This document shows positions 10,654 through 19,364 of a stretch of 64,000 bases of DNA, piece by piece (position 1 is the stretch's first letter; every line of letters begins with the position of its first letter). A program made the position numbers and the translations under genes. Origin of the DNA: Vibrio sp. B1FLJ16. Lineage in GTDB: Bacteria; Pseudomonadota; Gammaproteobacteria; Enterobacterales; Vibrionaceae. The stretch is taken from NCBI RefSeq assembly GCF_905175385.1, contig NZ_HG992750.1:1550001-1614000 (forward strand). The letters are read 5' to 3'. The notes under the pieces are model-generated. The model ran no database searches. It saw nothing but the letters and a program-made list of their open reading frames with translations, and was not told the DNA's origin.

Positions 10654-10666
10654 TTGCATTTTGCAA
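10654..10666 (-). promoter_or_regulatory. LuxO-binding site upstream of qrr
   Basis: TTGCATTTTGCAA is a perfect match to the LuxO consensus TTGCA-N3-TGCAA. An overlapping TTGCA-N2-TGCAA variant follows at 10661-10672. It is about 110 bp upstream of the predicted start, a normal enhancer distance for a sigma-54 activator. Confidence 0.85.
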
Positions 10667-10850
10667 ATGCAAATTGAGAATGAGCAAAAACAATCAAATA
10701 AATGACAGTTGTATCAAAGCCTGATTAACAGGCTCAATGTTCACAAAACAATCAACTGGCCGGACTTATACCTACTATTTCATACTTTTTTGCTGGCAAC
10801 GTTTGTATACTCTTTCCCATTCAAACGACTTAATCCTTAACCGGAGAAAA

Positions 10851-11768
10851 ATGAACTATCTAATCACCTTCTTCAAAGGAATCGCTATGGGAGCTGCTGA
10901 TGTGGTTCCCGGTGTGTCTGGCGGTACCATTGCCTTTATTACCGGTATCTACGATACGCTGTTAGAGAGCATTCGTCGGATCAATCCCTATCTTCTAACC
11001 ATCTGGAAAAGAGAAGGATTCAAAGCTGCATTTAATCATATTAATGGCTTTTTCTTGCTTGCTTTGTTCTCGGGAATTTTCGTCAGTATCGGAACGCTTG
11101 CAAAACTGATCACCTGGCTACTAAGCACACACCCGATTCCGATTTGGTCGTTCTTCTTCGGCCTGATTCTGGTTTCGGTCTACCATATTATCCGACAGGT
11201 CGAGCAACGCGATGCCATTCGCTTTATTACCCTGCTCGCAGGCGTGGCATTCGCTTACTGCATTACCGTCCTTAAGCCTTTGCATATGGAACCGACTATG
11301 CTGAACACGCTTATTGCGGGCTCTATCGCGATTTGCGCCATGATCCTGCCGGGTATTTCAGGCAGTTTTATTTTGTTATTGATTGGCATGTATACACCTG
11401 TGTTAGCTGCAGTTAAGGGATTCCAGATCGATATCCTGGCGTTATTTTTGTGTGGTTGTGTCATCGGCCTACTGACCTTCTCGCATTTGTTATCCTGGCT
11501 GCTGCGCAAGTTCCGAGACGCGACTCTCATGTTCCTGACTGGCTTGATGATCGGCACACTGCCTAAAATATGGCCCTGGAAAGAAACCTTAACTTGGCGT
11601 ACCAATTCAAAGGGTGAACAGGTACCACTGCTACAGCACAACTTGTCACCGTTTGAATATGAACACATTACTTCTCAACCATCACAACTCGTAGTCGCCG
11701 TAGTAATGATGTTTGCGGCAATCGCTCTTGTACTGAGCCTTGAAAAGTTCGCAGATTCGAGTAAATAA
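10851..11768 (+). CDS. popT: DUF368 polyprenyl-phosphate transporter
   Basis: Inner-membrane protein of the DUF368 family, which has been linked to recycling of undecaprenyl phosphate across the inner membrane (PopT). The N-terminal GAADVVPGVSGGTIAFITG and the mid-protein MILPGISGSFILLLIGMY are the two family signature repeats; about eight hydrophobic segments are present. The frame stays open upstream to 10737, but the ATG at 10851 has a CGGAG ribosome site and gives the typical 305-residue protein. It is transcribed away from the divergent qrr gene, and the LuxO site lies within its upstream region. The gene ends in its own terminator. Confidence 0.9.
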   Translation: MNYLITFFKGIAMGAADVVPGVSGGTIAFITGIYDTLLESIRRINPYLLTIWKREGFKAAFNHINGFFLLALFSGIFVSIGTLAKLITWLLSTHPIPIWSFFFGLILVSVYHIIRQVEQRDAIRFITLLAGVAFAYCITVLKPLHMEPTMLNTLIAGSIAICAMILPGISGSFILLLIGMYTPVLAAVKGFQIDILALFLCGCVIGLLTFSHLLSWLLRKFRDATLMFLTGLMIGTLPKIWPWKETLTWRTNSKGEQVPLLQHNLSPFEYEHITSQPSQLVVAVVMMFAAIALVLSLEKFADSSK

Positions 11769-11789
11769 ACTCTACTAATCAAATACAAG

Positions 11790-11814
11790 CGGAGCCAGCG
11801 GCTCCGTTTTTTTT
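11790..11814 (+). terminator. Terminator after popT
   Basis: Stem CGGAGCC/GGCTCCG with a 3-base loop followed by eight Ts. Confidence 0.9.
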
Positions 11815-11915
11815 CAAAATAATAAGGCAGACACAAATTCTTGAACTTATTTCGTGGTGCGCTATTCAGATGTGCTACGATGCAGGTCTTGTTAAGTGAT
11901 AAATGCTGAGCTTTA

Positions 11916-12341
11916 ATGAAACTGTTAAAAATAACAGGCCTCGCTGTGGCACTGGTCGCAGGGTTTTATGCCCCTACTCTAATCAAAAGCTTGTCGGCCC
12001 CTTCAGAAATTAAACCGCTTGATGAATACTGCTTTCTTTCGACAACAACCTGCATTCAGCAAGAAGTCTCTATGACACTCAATGTTGATAGCGCGCAACC
12101 GCTGGTTCCGGCGCAGTTCACCGTCGAATGGCAGGATACGCAAGCAGAGCAACTTGTTCTGAGCCTTGCAGGTCGCGAAATGGAAATGGGTGAACCTAAG
12201 TTCCTTCTGAAAAAAGTGTCGCCGGGACAATACACGGGCGAAGTGATCTTGCCTGTCTGTACGCAAGAGTCTATGACTTGGGTCGGAGAGCTAACCGACG
12301 GACAAAATACCATTTATCCAGCCATTAAAATGCAAAGATAA
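11916..12341 (+). CDS. Hypothetical membrane-anchored periplasmic protein
   Basis: 141 residues with one hydrophobic N-terminal segment (about 5-22), which acts as an anchor or signal peptide, and a small beta-rich exported domain. The cysteines at about 39, 46 and 113 could form disulfides. I do not recognise a named family. It lies 9 bp before the SCO1/SenC gene on the same strand and is very probably co-transcribed, so a role in copper handling or cytochrome oxidase assembly is a reasonable guess but only from context. Confidence 0.75.
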   Translation: MKLLKITGLAVALVAGFYAPTLIKSLSAPSEIKPLDEYCFLSTTTCIQQEVSMTLNVDSAQPLVPAQFTVEWQDTQAEQLVLSLAGREMEMGEPKFLLKKVSPGQYTGEVILPVCTQESMTWVGELTDGQNTIYPAIKMQR

Positions 12342-12350
12342 GGATTCAAT

Positions 12351-12950
12351 ATGAGCCGAAACTGGTCCCTGTTTCTCGTAGTCGCGTTCGTGCTCGGGTT
12401 TGGTGCTAAGAGCTATTTAGATAGCCAGGAAAACCTCCCAGCTGAACAAACTGAACCGACAAAATCAGAACAATCTGTGTTATTTGGTGAGGGCAACCAA
12501 GCCGTTAATATCTTCGATGAAAATGATCCACGTATCCGTATTGTGTACTTTGGATTTACCCGTTGTCCGGATGTTTGTCCGACGTCCCTCGCCATGCTGG
12601 CAGGAGCGCTGAATCAAATCGATGACGAACAAAAAGCTCAGCTACGTCCAATGTTTATCTCTCTCGACCCGGAACGTGATGAGGCAGATGCTTCAGCAAC
12701 ATACGCGCATTACTTCCACCCAATGATTGAAGGCCTGTCAGCGCCATTAGAGACAACTACCCCTCTGGCGCACAGCTATGGCGTGATTTTCCGCAAAACA
12801 GAACTGGAAGGCTCAGAGCTGAAATACACCTTAGATCACAGCTCTTATTTTTACTTCTTAAAACCTGATGGAACTTTGATTACTAAAGTCCCTCACACGC
12901 TGTCCCCAGCACCGATCGTAGAGGCAATTACCCAACTCACCGAGAAGTAA
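12351..12950 (+). CDS. SCO1/SenC family copper chaperone
   Basis: Inner-membrane-anchored thioredoxin-fold protein that delivers copper to cytochrome c oxidase CuA or reduces its cysteines. A TM anchor covers residues 5-22. The copper ligands are visible: Cys72 and Cys76 in TRCPDVCPTS and His163 in LDHSSYFYF. Length (199) is normal. It forms a two-gene unit with the small anchored protein just upstream. Terminal oxidase genes themselves are not in this window. Confidence 0.92.
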   Translation: MSRNWSLFLVVAFVLGFGAKSYLDSQENLPAEQTEPTKSEQSVLFGEGNQAVNIFDENDPRIRIVYFGFTRCPDVCPTSLAMLAGALNQIDDEQKAQLRPMFISLDPERDEADASATYAHYFHPMIEGLSAPLETTTPLAHSYGVIFRKTELEGSELKYTLDHSSYFYFLKPDGTLITKVPHTLSPAPIVEAITQLTEK

Positions 12951-13064
12951 AGTTCAAACAAAGACCAACTACGTAATCAAAATGCGATTCTGTGTTTTAC
13001 CCCTCACATAGTGGGGTTTAATTAGGTTATAAAATAATTTCCATTTAATAGAGATAGAAAAGGC

Positions 13065-13367
13065 ATGTTCGAAGGCTTAAAACGCATTTTAAAATCCCTG
13101 ACTCAGGTGAATCCAAATATGGATCAGGATGTTGACACTATCCTAGCGGCAATAGGCGGCATTGAGAACGTTCTCGAAACCGGCGCTTGCGCGACAAGGC
13201 TGAGGCTGACACTCAACTCTACTGCAATCGTTGATCAAAAAGCACTGAAAGAACACGGAGCTCACGGTGTAGTAGTGTTAGATGAGCGTCACATCCAAAT
13301 TATTTATGGACTAAAAGCGAACACATACTCGCAATTAATGGAAGAACGGATGAGCAGCCGCAGCTAG
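13065..13367 (+). CDS. Orphan PTS EIIB domain protein (glucose type)
   Basis: 100-residue free-standing EIIB domain of the glucose/N-acetylglucosamine PTS family. The phosphocysteine is Cys42 in the motif GACATRLRLTL, matching the family CxTRLR signature; the AIGGIENV segment before it also fits. There is no EIIC or EIIA neighbour, so it may be a spare phospho-donor or a regulatory protein rather than part of a complete transporter. Start ATG at 13065. Confidence 0.85.
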   Translation: MFEGLKRILKSLTQVNPNMDQDVDTILAAIGGIENVLETGACATRLRLTLNSTAIVDQKALKEHGAHGVVVLDERHIQIIYGLKANTYSQLMEERMSSRS

Positions 13368-13477
13368 CTATAAAGAGATTCGTGAGCAGGAATTTTTCTG
13401 TTGTAATCGCACGGAAGTGACTATACTCTCCGAGTCTTATTCAACCAGTACTACCAACAAACTAAAGAGGACAAAAA

Positions 13478-13519
13478 ATGATTGTAATGCAAAATACTAG
13501 CTGGGCATCGCAAGGGTAA
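13478..13519 (+). CDS. Putative 13-codon leader peptide
   Basis: The ORF ATG...TAA encodes MIVMQNTSWASQG behind a good ribosome site (AAAGAGGA, 7 bases before the ATG). Its last codons (GGGCATCGCAAGGG, 13503-13516) can pair with TGCCC (13566-13570) and CCCTT (13558-13562) downstream, so translation could affect the RNA fold ahead of rsgA. A -10-like TATACT is at 13422-13427. Function is inferred from structure only. Confidence 0.4.
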   Translation: MIVMQNTSWASQG

Positions 13520-13607
13520 CCGTCCAAAATCTATCTTTATGGCATAGCCACAACCTTCCCTTCATTGCCCGGTTTTCACCGGGGTCAGATCTTTCCGAAT
13601 TAGACCC
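13503..13607 (+). promoter_or_regulatory. Structured leader with competing hairpins upstream of rsgA
   Basis: Possible pairings: GGGCA 13503-13507 with TGCCC 13566-13570 and AAGGG 13512-13516 with CCCTT 13558-13562; a perfect 6-bp tetraloop hairpin CCCGGT/ACCGGG at 13568-13583, which shares bases with the first; and GGGTC 13582-13586 with GACCC 13603-13607, which shares bases with the second. This mutually exclusive chain resembles an attenuator. Confidence 0.4.
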
Positions 13608-13686
13608 TAATGCAAATTGTATTAAGGCGCACTGTATTTACGTACATAGTAATTAGGTACATTGTTGCGTCCGGGATAATTCAACA

Positions 13687-14763
13687 ATGAATAAAACACA
13701 TACATTTTTTGAAACGCTAACTTCAACCGAAAATCCGCTAAAGCGTTTAGGCTGGAAACCGTATTTCCAACAACAACTGACTTTAGATGACTATGAAGAT
13801 ACACAGTTTGCGCGAGTGATTGCCCATCACCGTAGCGGCTATGTATTAGCTGGTGAAAGTGGCCAGATTCACCTGAATGCTCACTCTTCTTTACCCAGCA
13901 TGACTGTCGGAGACTGGGTGATATTAGATAACAACCAGCAGTTTCTCCGTTTACTTGAACGCCGGAGTTTGTTCACGCGTAAAGCAGCTGGAGATAAAGT
14001 GGCTGAGCAACTTATTGCCGCTAATGTCGATACCGTATTTATCGTCTGTTCTCTCAATCATGACTTCAACTTAAGCCGTATTGAAAGGTATCTGGCATTG
14101 GTTCACGAAGCTGAGGTGGAGCCAGTCATCGTACTGTCCAAAGCTGATCTTTGCGACAACGCAGATGAGCTGAAAAGCCAGGTACAGAAACTGGATCAAC
14201 TGCTGGTTATCGAAACCGTTAACGGCTTAGAGGCACACAGCGTTGCTAAGTTAATGAGTTGGTGTAACGAGGGCCAAACGGTCGCGTTTATCGGTTCGTC
14301 CGGCGTTGGTAAATCGACGCTCATTAATGCATTACTCGGGCAGCAGGAACAGGCCACCAGCCATATCCGAGAGGACGACAGTAAAGGTCGCCATACTACC
14401 ACCTCACGTTCCATTCATATCTTACCATCCGGTGGTCTTTTGATGGACACCCCCGGAATGCGTGAGATCCAGCTGGCGGATTGTGAGACTGGGGTCAGCG
14501 AAACCTTTTCCGACATTACCGAGCTTGCCGAGCATTGCCACTTTAGTGATTGCCAGCATGTGTCAGAACCAGGATGTGAGGTCCAGGCAGCTATCGAAGA
14601 TGGCAGATTGGAATTACGCAGGTTAAACAACTATCAGAAACTGTTACGTGAGCAAGCCATCAATGGCGCGACACTGGCAGAAAAAAGGGACAAAGATAAG
14701 CAGTTTGGAAAAATGGTACGTAGCGTAATGAGTGAGAAACGCAAAAGACAGCAAAGTTACTAA
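13687..14763 (+). CDS. rsgA: Ribosome small-subunit-dependent GTPase A
   Basis: Circularly permuted GTPase that helps late 30S subunit maturation. An OB-fold region comes first, then G4 (LSKAD, residues 150-154) ahead of the P-loop (GSSGVGKS, 203-210) and DTPGMRE (G3), the order that defines the family. The C-terminal zinc site is visible as Cys284, Cys289, His291 and Cys297. 358 residues, full length. It is probably a paralogue of the chromosome I rsgA. A structured leader with a small ORF precedes it. Confidence 0.93.
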   Translation: MNKTHTFFETLTSTENPLKRLGWKPYFQQQLTLDDYEDTQFARVIAHHRSGYVLAGESGQIHLNAHSSLPSMTVGDWVILDNNQQFLRLLERRSLFTRKAAGDKVAEQLIAANVDTVFIVCSLNHDFNLSRIERYLALVHEAEVEPVIVLSKADLCDNADELKSQVQKLDQLLVIETVNGLEAHSVAKLMSWCNEGQTVAFIGSSGVGKSTLINALLGQQEQATSHIREDDSKGRHTTTSRSIHILPSGGLLMDTPGMREIQLADCETGVSETFSDITELAEHCHFSDCQHVSEPGCEVQAAIEDGRLELRRLNNYQKLLREQAINGATLAEKRDKDKQFGKMVRSVMSEKRKRQQSY

Positions 14764-14802
14764 ATCTGTTTTAAACCATTAAAAAGGCGCAAGCCTCCTG
14801 CA

Positions 14803-14853
14803 GGGTCTGTTAATCTTTTATTGTTAGTTTTGTTTAAAAAGTTAATAGACCCT
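14803..14853 (+). terminator. Inverted repeat after rsgA, possible terminator
   Basis: AGGGTCTGTTAA and TTAATAGACCCT pair over 12 bases with one mismatch, around a T-rich 27-base loop. The T-run after it is short. The following 14854-15150 region holds only the sstT promoter region. Confidence 0.4.
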
Positions 14854-15071
14854 TTCAAGTTTTATCAAAATCTTCATTCACAAACCCCAAAACCACGCAA
14901 CATTAAATACTTACGTTAGCAATATTGAGCAAACATTCAGTCTAAGAACAAACTAAAACTAGACACAAAATATTACCAAGCTAAGATGTGTGCTATTCAG
15001 CTTACAAAGGCTGAATATACAAAACAGGATAATTGATAATCATGTGTCTTTGTGACGCTTAGCATTGCTCT

Positions 15072-15088
15072 CCCTTGCCATTCAAGGG
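15072..15088 (+). promoter_or_regulatory. Stem-loop in the sstT 5' leader
   Basis: A perfect 6-bp stem, CCCTTG/CAAGGG, with a 5-base loop lies about 65 bases before the sstT start. It may be an sRNA target or stability element; no function can be assigned. Confidence 0.3.
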
Positions 15089-15152
15089 CATCATCGCCGT
15101 GAGATGTTGAGTTTTGTTGCGTCACTTAGCCAACCCATTGCAGGAATGACGT

Positions 15153-16373
15153 ATGCAACATAACAGCCTCGTTGCCCGATATGCTCGTGGTAACCTCGTT
15201 CTTCAGATCCTAGTCGGTATCGTCTTAGGTATCTTACTGGCAACAATTTCACCAAGTTACGCTGAAAGTGCTGGCCTGATTGGTAGCTTATTCGTTGGAG
15301 CGCTTAAAGCTATCGCCCCAATCCTTGTGTTTATTTTGGTTGCAGCGTCTATCGCAAACCAAAAGAAAAACCAGCACACTTACATGCGCCCAATCGTCGT
15401 TCTGTACCTGATGGGTACATTCTTCGCAGCGCTATCAGCCGTGGTTCTGAGCTTTCTTTTCCCGACCACTTTGACACTTGTAACCGGTGCTGAAGGTGCG
15501 ACACCTCCTCAAGGTATTGCGGAAGTTCTGCATACGCTGCTGTTTAAAATCGTCGACAACCCGGTAAATGCACTGGTAGAAGCAAACTACATTGGTATTC
15601 TTGCCTGGGGTGTGGGTCTTGGTCTGGCGCTACACCACGCTTCAGCAACAACAAAAGCGGTATTCGAAGATCTTAGCCACAGTGTGTCACACATCGTGCG
15701 TTTCATTATTCGTCTGGCGCCTTTTGGTATCTTTGGCTTGGTTGCTTCTACATTCGCAACAACAGGTTTCAGCGCGTTAGCAAGCTACGCACACCTGCTT
15801 GCCGTTCTTCTTGGTGCAATGTTTATCATCGCATTGATAGTGAACCCTGCAATTGTTTACTTCAAAACCAAACAGAACCCATACCCATTGGTGTTGCAAT
15901 GTCTGCGTGAAAGTGGCGTGACGGCATTCTTTACCCGTTCAAGTGCAGCAAACATCCCTGTAAACATGGCGCTGTGTGAAAAGCTAAAACTTGATGAAGA
16001 TACTTACTCTGTATCAATCCCTCTGGGCGCAACTATCAACATGGCCGGTGCTGCAATCACTATCACAACACTAACATTGGCCGCTGTGCATACTATGGGT
16101 ATTGAAGTTGACCTAATGACAGCTCTGCTTCTAAGCATCGTTGCAGCGGTGTCTGCGTGTGGTGCTTCAGGGGTTGCGGGTGGTTCTCTTCTATTGATTC
16201 CTCTTGCATGTGGCCTGTTCGGTATTTCAGACGACGTAGCAATGCAGGTTGTCGCAGTAGGCTTTATTATCGGTGTAATTCAGGACTCTGCAGAGACTGC
16301 GCTAAACAGTTCTACAGACGTTGTCTTTACAGCTGCAGTTTGCCGTTCAGAGCACCAGAAAGAACAGCAATAA
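15153..16373 (+). CDS. sstT: Sodium:serine/threonine symporter
   Basis: DAACS-family inner-membrane symporter for serine and threonine driven by sodium. 406 residues with eight or so hydrophobic segments plus the family re-entrant loops. The motifs [20 protein letters not shown] and [20 protein letters not shown] are characteristic of SstT. The start ATG has an AGGA ribosome site. A strong two-way terminator separates it from the convergent pdxY gene. Confidence 0.95.
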   Translation: MQHNSLVARYARGNLVLQILVGIVLGILLATISPSYAESAGLIGSLFVGALKAIAPILVFILVAASIANQKKNQHTYMRPIVVLYLMGTFFAALSAVVLSFLFPTTLTLVTGAEGATPPQGIAEVLHTLLFKIVDNPVNALVEANYIGILAWGVGLGLALHHASATTKAVFEDLSHSVSHIVRFIIRLAPFGIFGLVASTFATTGFSALASYAHLLAVLLGAMFIIALIVNPAIVYFKTKQNPYPLVLQCLRESGVTAFFTRSSAANIPVNMALCEKLKLDEDTYSVSIPLGATINMAGAAITITTLTLAAVHTMGIEVDLMTALLLSIVAAVSACGASGVAGGSLLLIPLACGLFGISDDVAMQVVAVGFIIGVIQDSAETALNSSTDVVFTAAVCRSEHQKEQQ

Positions 16374-16390
16374 TCTGATTAAGATTCAAT

Positions 16391-16426
16391 AAAAAGGGGG
16401 GGAGCCAACTGGCTCCCCCCTTTTTT
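16391..16426. terminator. Bidirectional terminator between sstT and pdxY
   Basis: Stem GGGGGGAGCC/GGCTCCCCCC with loop AACT, flanked by A5 on the left and T6 on the right, so it works on both strands for the convergent genes. Confidence 0.95.
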
Positions 16427-16439
16427 GTACCTGTATCGA

Positions 16440-17309
16440 TTAAGCTTCCGTTAAGGTCACTTCTTCTATCGGGAAATGTTTGCTTGGCTCAACAAACTCT
16501 TGTTGCGCTGCAATAGTTTGTAACTCCCACTCGCCCGCTTGATAAGTGGTGCTCAGCACGCCGTAGCAAGCATCATGGCAGTGCTGAAATGCCTGTTTAG
16601 GGCTCCAGCCTTTCAAAAGTCCTGCTGTAAAAATTGCAGATATCAAATCGCCCACACCAACTGGTTGTTTAGCAAATTCAAAATGTGGTCGTTTGGCCAG
16701 ATAAATCGCTTCTTGTGTCGCAAGCAGCATATTGAAGCTACCGTTTTCCAGGCAATAAAGATGTTTAACTAAAACGACTTTTGGTCCTTTTGCCAAAGCT
16801 CGCTTGCAGGCTTCGACTGCGTCTTCTAACGTCTCGATTTCCATTTCTGCAAACTGACTAAGTTCAAACTGATTTGGCACGACCACATCTGCCATTGGCA
16901 TCAGGCGCGTTAACAGGTTTTCAGCGATCCCCGGAGCAACGATGCAACCTTTATCCGGCGCTCCCATCACTGGATCACAGACATAAAGCGCTTGTGAGTT
17001 TTCACTTTTCACTTTATTAACCGTTTCTTCTACTGCAAGGCACTGTTCAGCACTACCCTGATAGCCGGTTAGCACCGCCTGACATTTATCCAGCGCACCA
17101 ATGTTTCCCAAACCACGAACGAGTTCACTGATGTCATCTGCTGAAAATGCGCGGCCAGTCCAACCTTCTGCATATTGGGTATGATTAGAAAATTGCACGG
17201 TATGAATCGGCCATACTTCAAACCCCATACGCTGCATAGGGAAAACGGCACTGCTGTTACCAGCATGACCAAAAGAAACATGTGACTGTATGGAGAGGAT
17301 ACCTTCCAT
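16440..17309 (-). CDS. pdxY: Pyridoxal kinase
   Basis: Ribokinase-fold kinase that phosphorylates pyridoxal in the PLP salvage pathway. The N-terminal [20 protein letters not shown], the central YVCDPVMG and the [12 protein letters not shown] anion-hole/catalytic-Asp segment identify the PdxK/PdxY group, and the 289-residue length fits PdxY. It converges on sstT and seems to be a single-gene unit; the upstream Sel1 gene has its own terminator. Confidence 0.94.
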   Translation of the reverse strand: MEGILSIQSHVSFGHAGNSSAVFPMQRMGFEVWPIHTVQFSNHTQYAEGWTGRAFSADDISELVRGLGNIGALDKCQAVLTGYQGSAEQCLAVEETVNKVKSENSQALYVCDPVMGAPDKGCIVAPGIAENLLTRLMPMADVVVPNQFELSQFAEMEIETLEDAVEACKRALAKGPKVVLVKHLYCLENGSFNMLLATQEAIYLAKRPHFEFAKQPVGVGDLISAIFTAGLLKGWSPKQAFQHCHDACYGVLSTTYQAGEWELQTIAAQQEFVEPSKHFPIEEVTLTEA

Positions 17310-17464
17310 CTATCTGTCCTCTTATTGTTGTTATCGATAATTCAAAGACTGCGGCAAGCGCCGGTTTTGCTAAGCTGGTAGTGTATCCGACTCGAAAAGA
17401 TTGTCTAACTCTAATCTTAACCACGTTAGCTCTGTCATTAATTTTTGCCCGACTGAACAGGCAC

Positions 17465-17490
17465 AAAAAAGCCTCTTTAATTAGAGGCTT
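17465..17490 (-). terminator. Terminator after the Sel1-repeat gene
   Basis: Stem AAGCCTCT/AGAGGCTT with a 6-base loop; on the minus strand it is followed by six Ts. It lies 9 bases after the Sel1 gene stop. Confidence 0.9.
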
Positions 17491-17498
17491 CTTAAAAT

Positions 17499-18692
17499 TC
17501 AGGGCTGACGAAAGGGTTGCGTAAAATCGAGAGCATCTTTAGAAGGCTGCGGCGGACTAAATGGTTGTGACTTAGTGTCTTTCTCATCCGTAACCAACTC
17601 ATGTTCAAAATCAGCCACATGCCCTTCATTAAACATATCTTGTTCTGGCGTAAGTTCACCGACCTCGGTTTCACTTAACTCACCGTCATCGGGAAAGTAT
17701 GGTGAGCGTTTATAGATCTTGTTCAGCACACGTATGATGGCGTGTTTTTTTACCGACCCGGTCGTTAACTTTCTTTGCAACGGTTTAGCAATTGCCTGCA
17801 GTCCGACAACGATATCCACACCAATATTAGCTGCAACTTTATCACGTGACATACGCGCGGGTTCATAACCAAGATTAGCCGCCAGGAACAGCCAGATGTA
17901 AGCAATCGCGTTGCCGGTTCTGCTCGAATCTTTCCAGGCTTCACCTGCATGATACATCGCTTGAGCACTGCCACTTTCTGCTGCTCTTTCAAGCCAATAA
18001 CGACCTTTCAGCAGACTTTTCTCAACACCGATTCCTTTGATATAACACAAGCCCACCTGAGTTTTACCTGCGGGGCTCCCCTTAGCTGCGGCTTTCTTAA
18101 ACCAATAAAGGGCGTCTGCTCTCTGACCTGAAGTATTTTCCGGAGAAAGCTGCCACTCTCCCATATATAACAACGCGTCTACGCAACCTTCGTCGGCTGC
18201 CGCCTCAATCAGCTCAAGGCCTTTCGTCTCATTCTTCTCCACACCACGGCCGAACACCAACGCTTTACCCGTTGTAAACTTCGCGTCTGCATCCCCTTCC
18301 ATACCTGCTATCGCTGTGCGCCAGAAGTTGGCCTGCTCTTTAAGAATCACATCCTCACGCATACGCTCACTGAGCCGGACAATGCCATACATAGCACTGA
18401 CATTATCCATTTTTGCTGCTTTGTCGTACCAGTACAGAGCTTGCTTGATATTGCCTCTTTCCGCTTCTTTAGCCAGGAACAGAATTGTTGGAATATGCCC
18501 CGTCTCCGCTTTGAACTCACGCTCCTGAAGCTCTTGTTCACGAGCTCTTTGCATCGTCTTACGGTAAGCGGCCTCACGGGCTTTCCTCTCGGTTTCAAGA
18601 CGCTGCTTTCGCATCGATAACGAGATCATCCACACAAGTATCAGGACAAGAGACAGGCCAGTTGCCACAATAGCAATGCCCATACTACTCAT
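17499..18692 (-). CDS. Membrane-anchored Sel1-repeat protein
   Basis: 397 residues. One N-terminal TM helix (about 6-26) is followed by a charged, probably coiled-coil stretch (about 27-62) and then a series of Sel1/TPR-like repeats (about 65-290) with signatures such as ALYWYDKAAKMDN, ALYWFKKAAAKGSPAGKTQ and GRYWLERAAESGSAQAMYHAG. The acidic C-terminal tail looks disordered. Sel1 repeats generally mediate protein-protein contacts; no specific partner can be named. The TM orientation suggests the repeats face the cytoplasm or periplasm, which I cannot decide. Single gene with its own terminator. Confidence 0.85.
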   Translation of the reverse strand: MSSMGIAIVATGLSLVLILVWMISLSMRKQRLETERKAREAAYRKTMQRAREQELQEREFKAETGHIPTILFLAKEAERGNIKQALYWYDKAAKMDNVSAMYGIVRLSERMREDVILKEQANFWRTAIAGMEGDADAKFTTGKALVFGRGVEKNETKGLELIEAAADEGCVDALLYMGEWQLSPENTSGQRADALYWFKKAAAKGSPAGKTQVGLCYIKGIGVEKSLLKGRYWLERAAESGSAQAMYHAGEAWKDSSRTGNAIAYIWLFLAANLGYEPARMSRDKVAANIGVDIVVGLQAIAKPLQRKLTTGSVKKHAIIRVLNKIYKRSPYFPDDGELSETEVGELTPEQDMFNEGHVADFEHELVTDEKDTKSQPFSPPQPSKDALDFTQPFRQP

Positions 18693-19364
18693 AAATTGCC
18701 TCTTTGCTTACTGGAGCCTCTATTGACGCCCCTTAAAATTTACAGTTTCCAGCTAGTTTCGCTGCTTACATACTATATCGGCCATTGGCCGAAAACCTTA
18801 AGTTTAGAGTCACAGTAATCGATATTACTTCGTATTAAAGGCTGCCTTCCAAATAGAAGTAGAGAACGTTATCCGCATCTCTATAACAGTTCGGTAAGTA
18901 AAAGTGATAAGAGTAGATGGTACAGATATCAAACTATTTCCGATCAAATAACGAACACTCACTTCAACACTCTATGGCATCACCGCCACTTATTTCTCGT
19001 TAAAAAATATCATCTTCCTTTTTGTAGAAGGTTGTCACGCTTTTGGGGCTGAGATGTTCTCCTCCTCTGTCATCCCCCCTATCTACTCCTACTGAATTTC
19101 ACTTTTTAATGCTGTGTGCAACCTCTCACTATGCGCTCGCATTATCATTGAATTTGTGAAGCAAATCGATTGTGTAAGAAAATTTTCACTTGTAAAAAAC
19201 TTAGCTGCCCACTCTCACATTTTGCTGATTATTCAATGTACTAGCATTTATCTGAACATTTCCTTTAGGCATTTTGCCAGCTAGGAGCCGTTGCTATCAG
19301 GCCATTTTTAAACCAGAAAGCCAGCGTTCCTTTATATCAATTCAATAAAAACGGATATGTAAAC
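18693..19364. promoter_or_regulatory. 672-bp intergenic region upstream of pullulanase with MalT-like and CRP-like sites
   Basis: MalT-like boxes (8/10 each against GGGGAKGAGG) lie at 19045-19054 (plus), 19058-19067 (minus) and 19068-19077 (minus). TGTGA-AGCAAA-TCGAT at 19155-19170 has one good CRP half-site. No coding sequence is seen in the rest. Confidence 0.5.

Noticed and set aside
11255..11668. 137-codon open frame on the minus strand
   Set aside because: Antisense to the DUF368 gene; shadow frame.
12989..13024. ACCCC/GGGGT hairpin after the SCO1 gene as terminator
   Set aside because: Stem of only 5 bp and no T-run.
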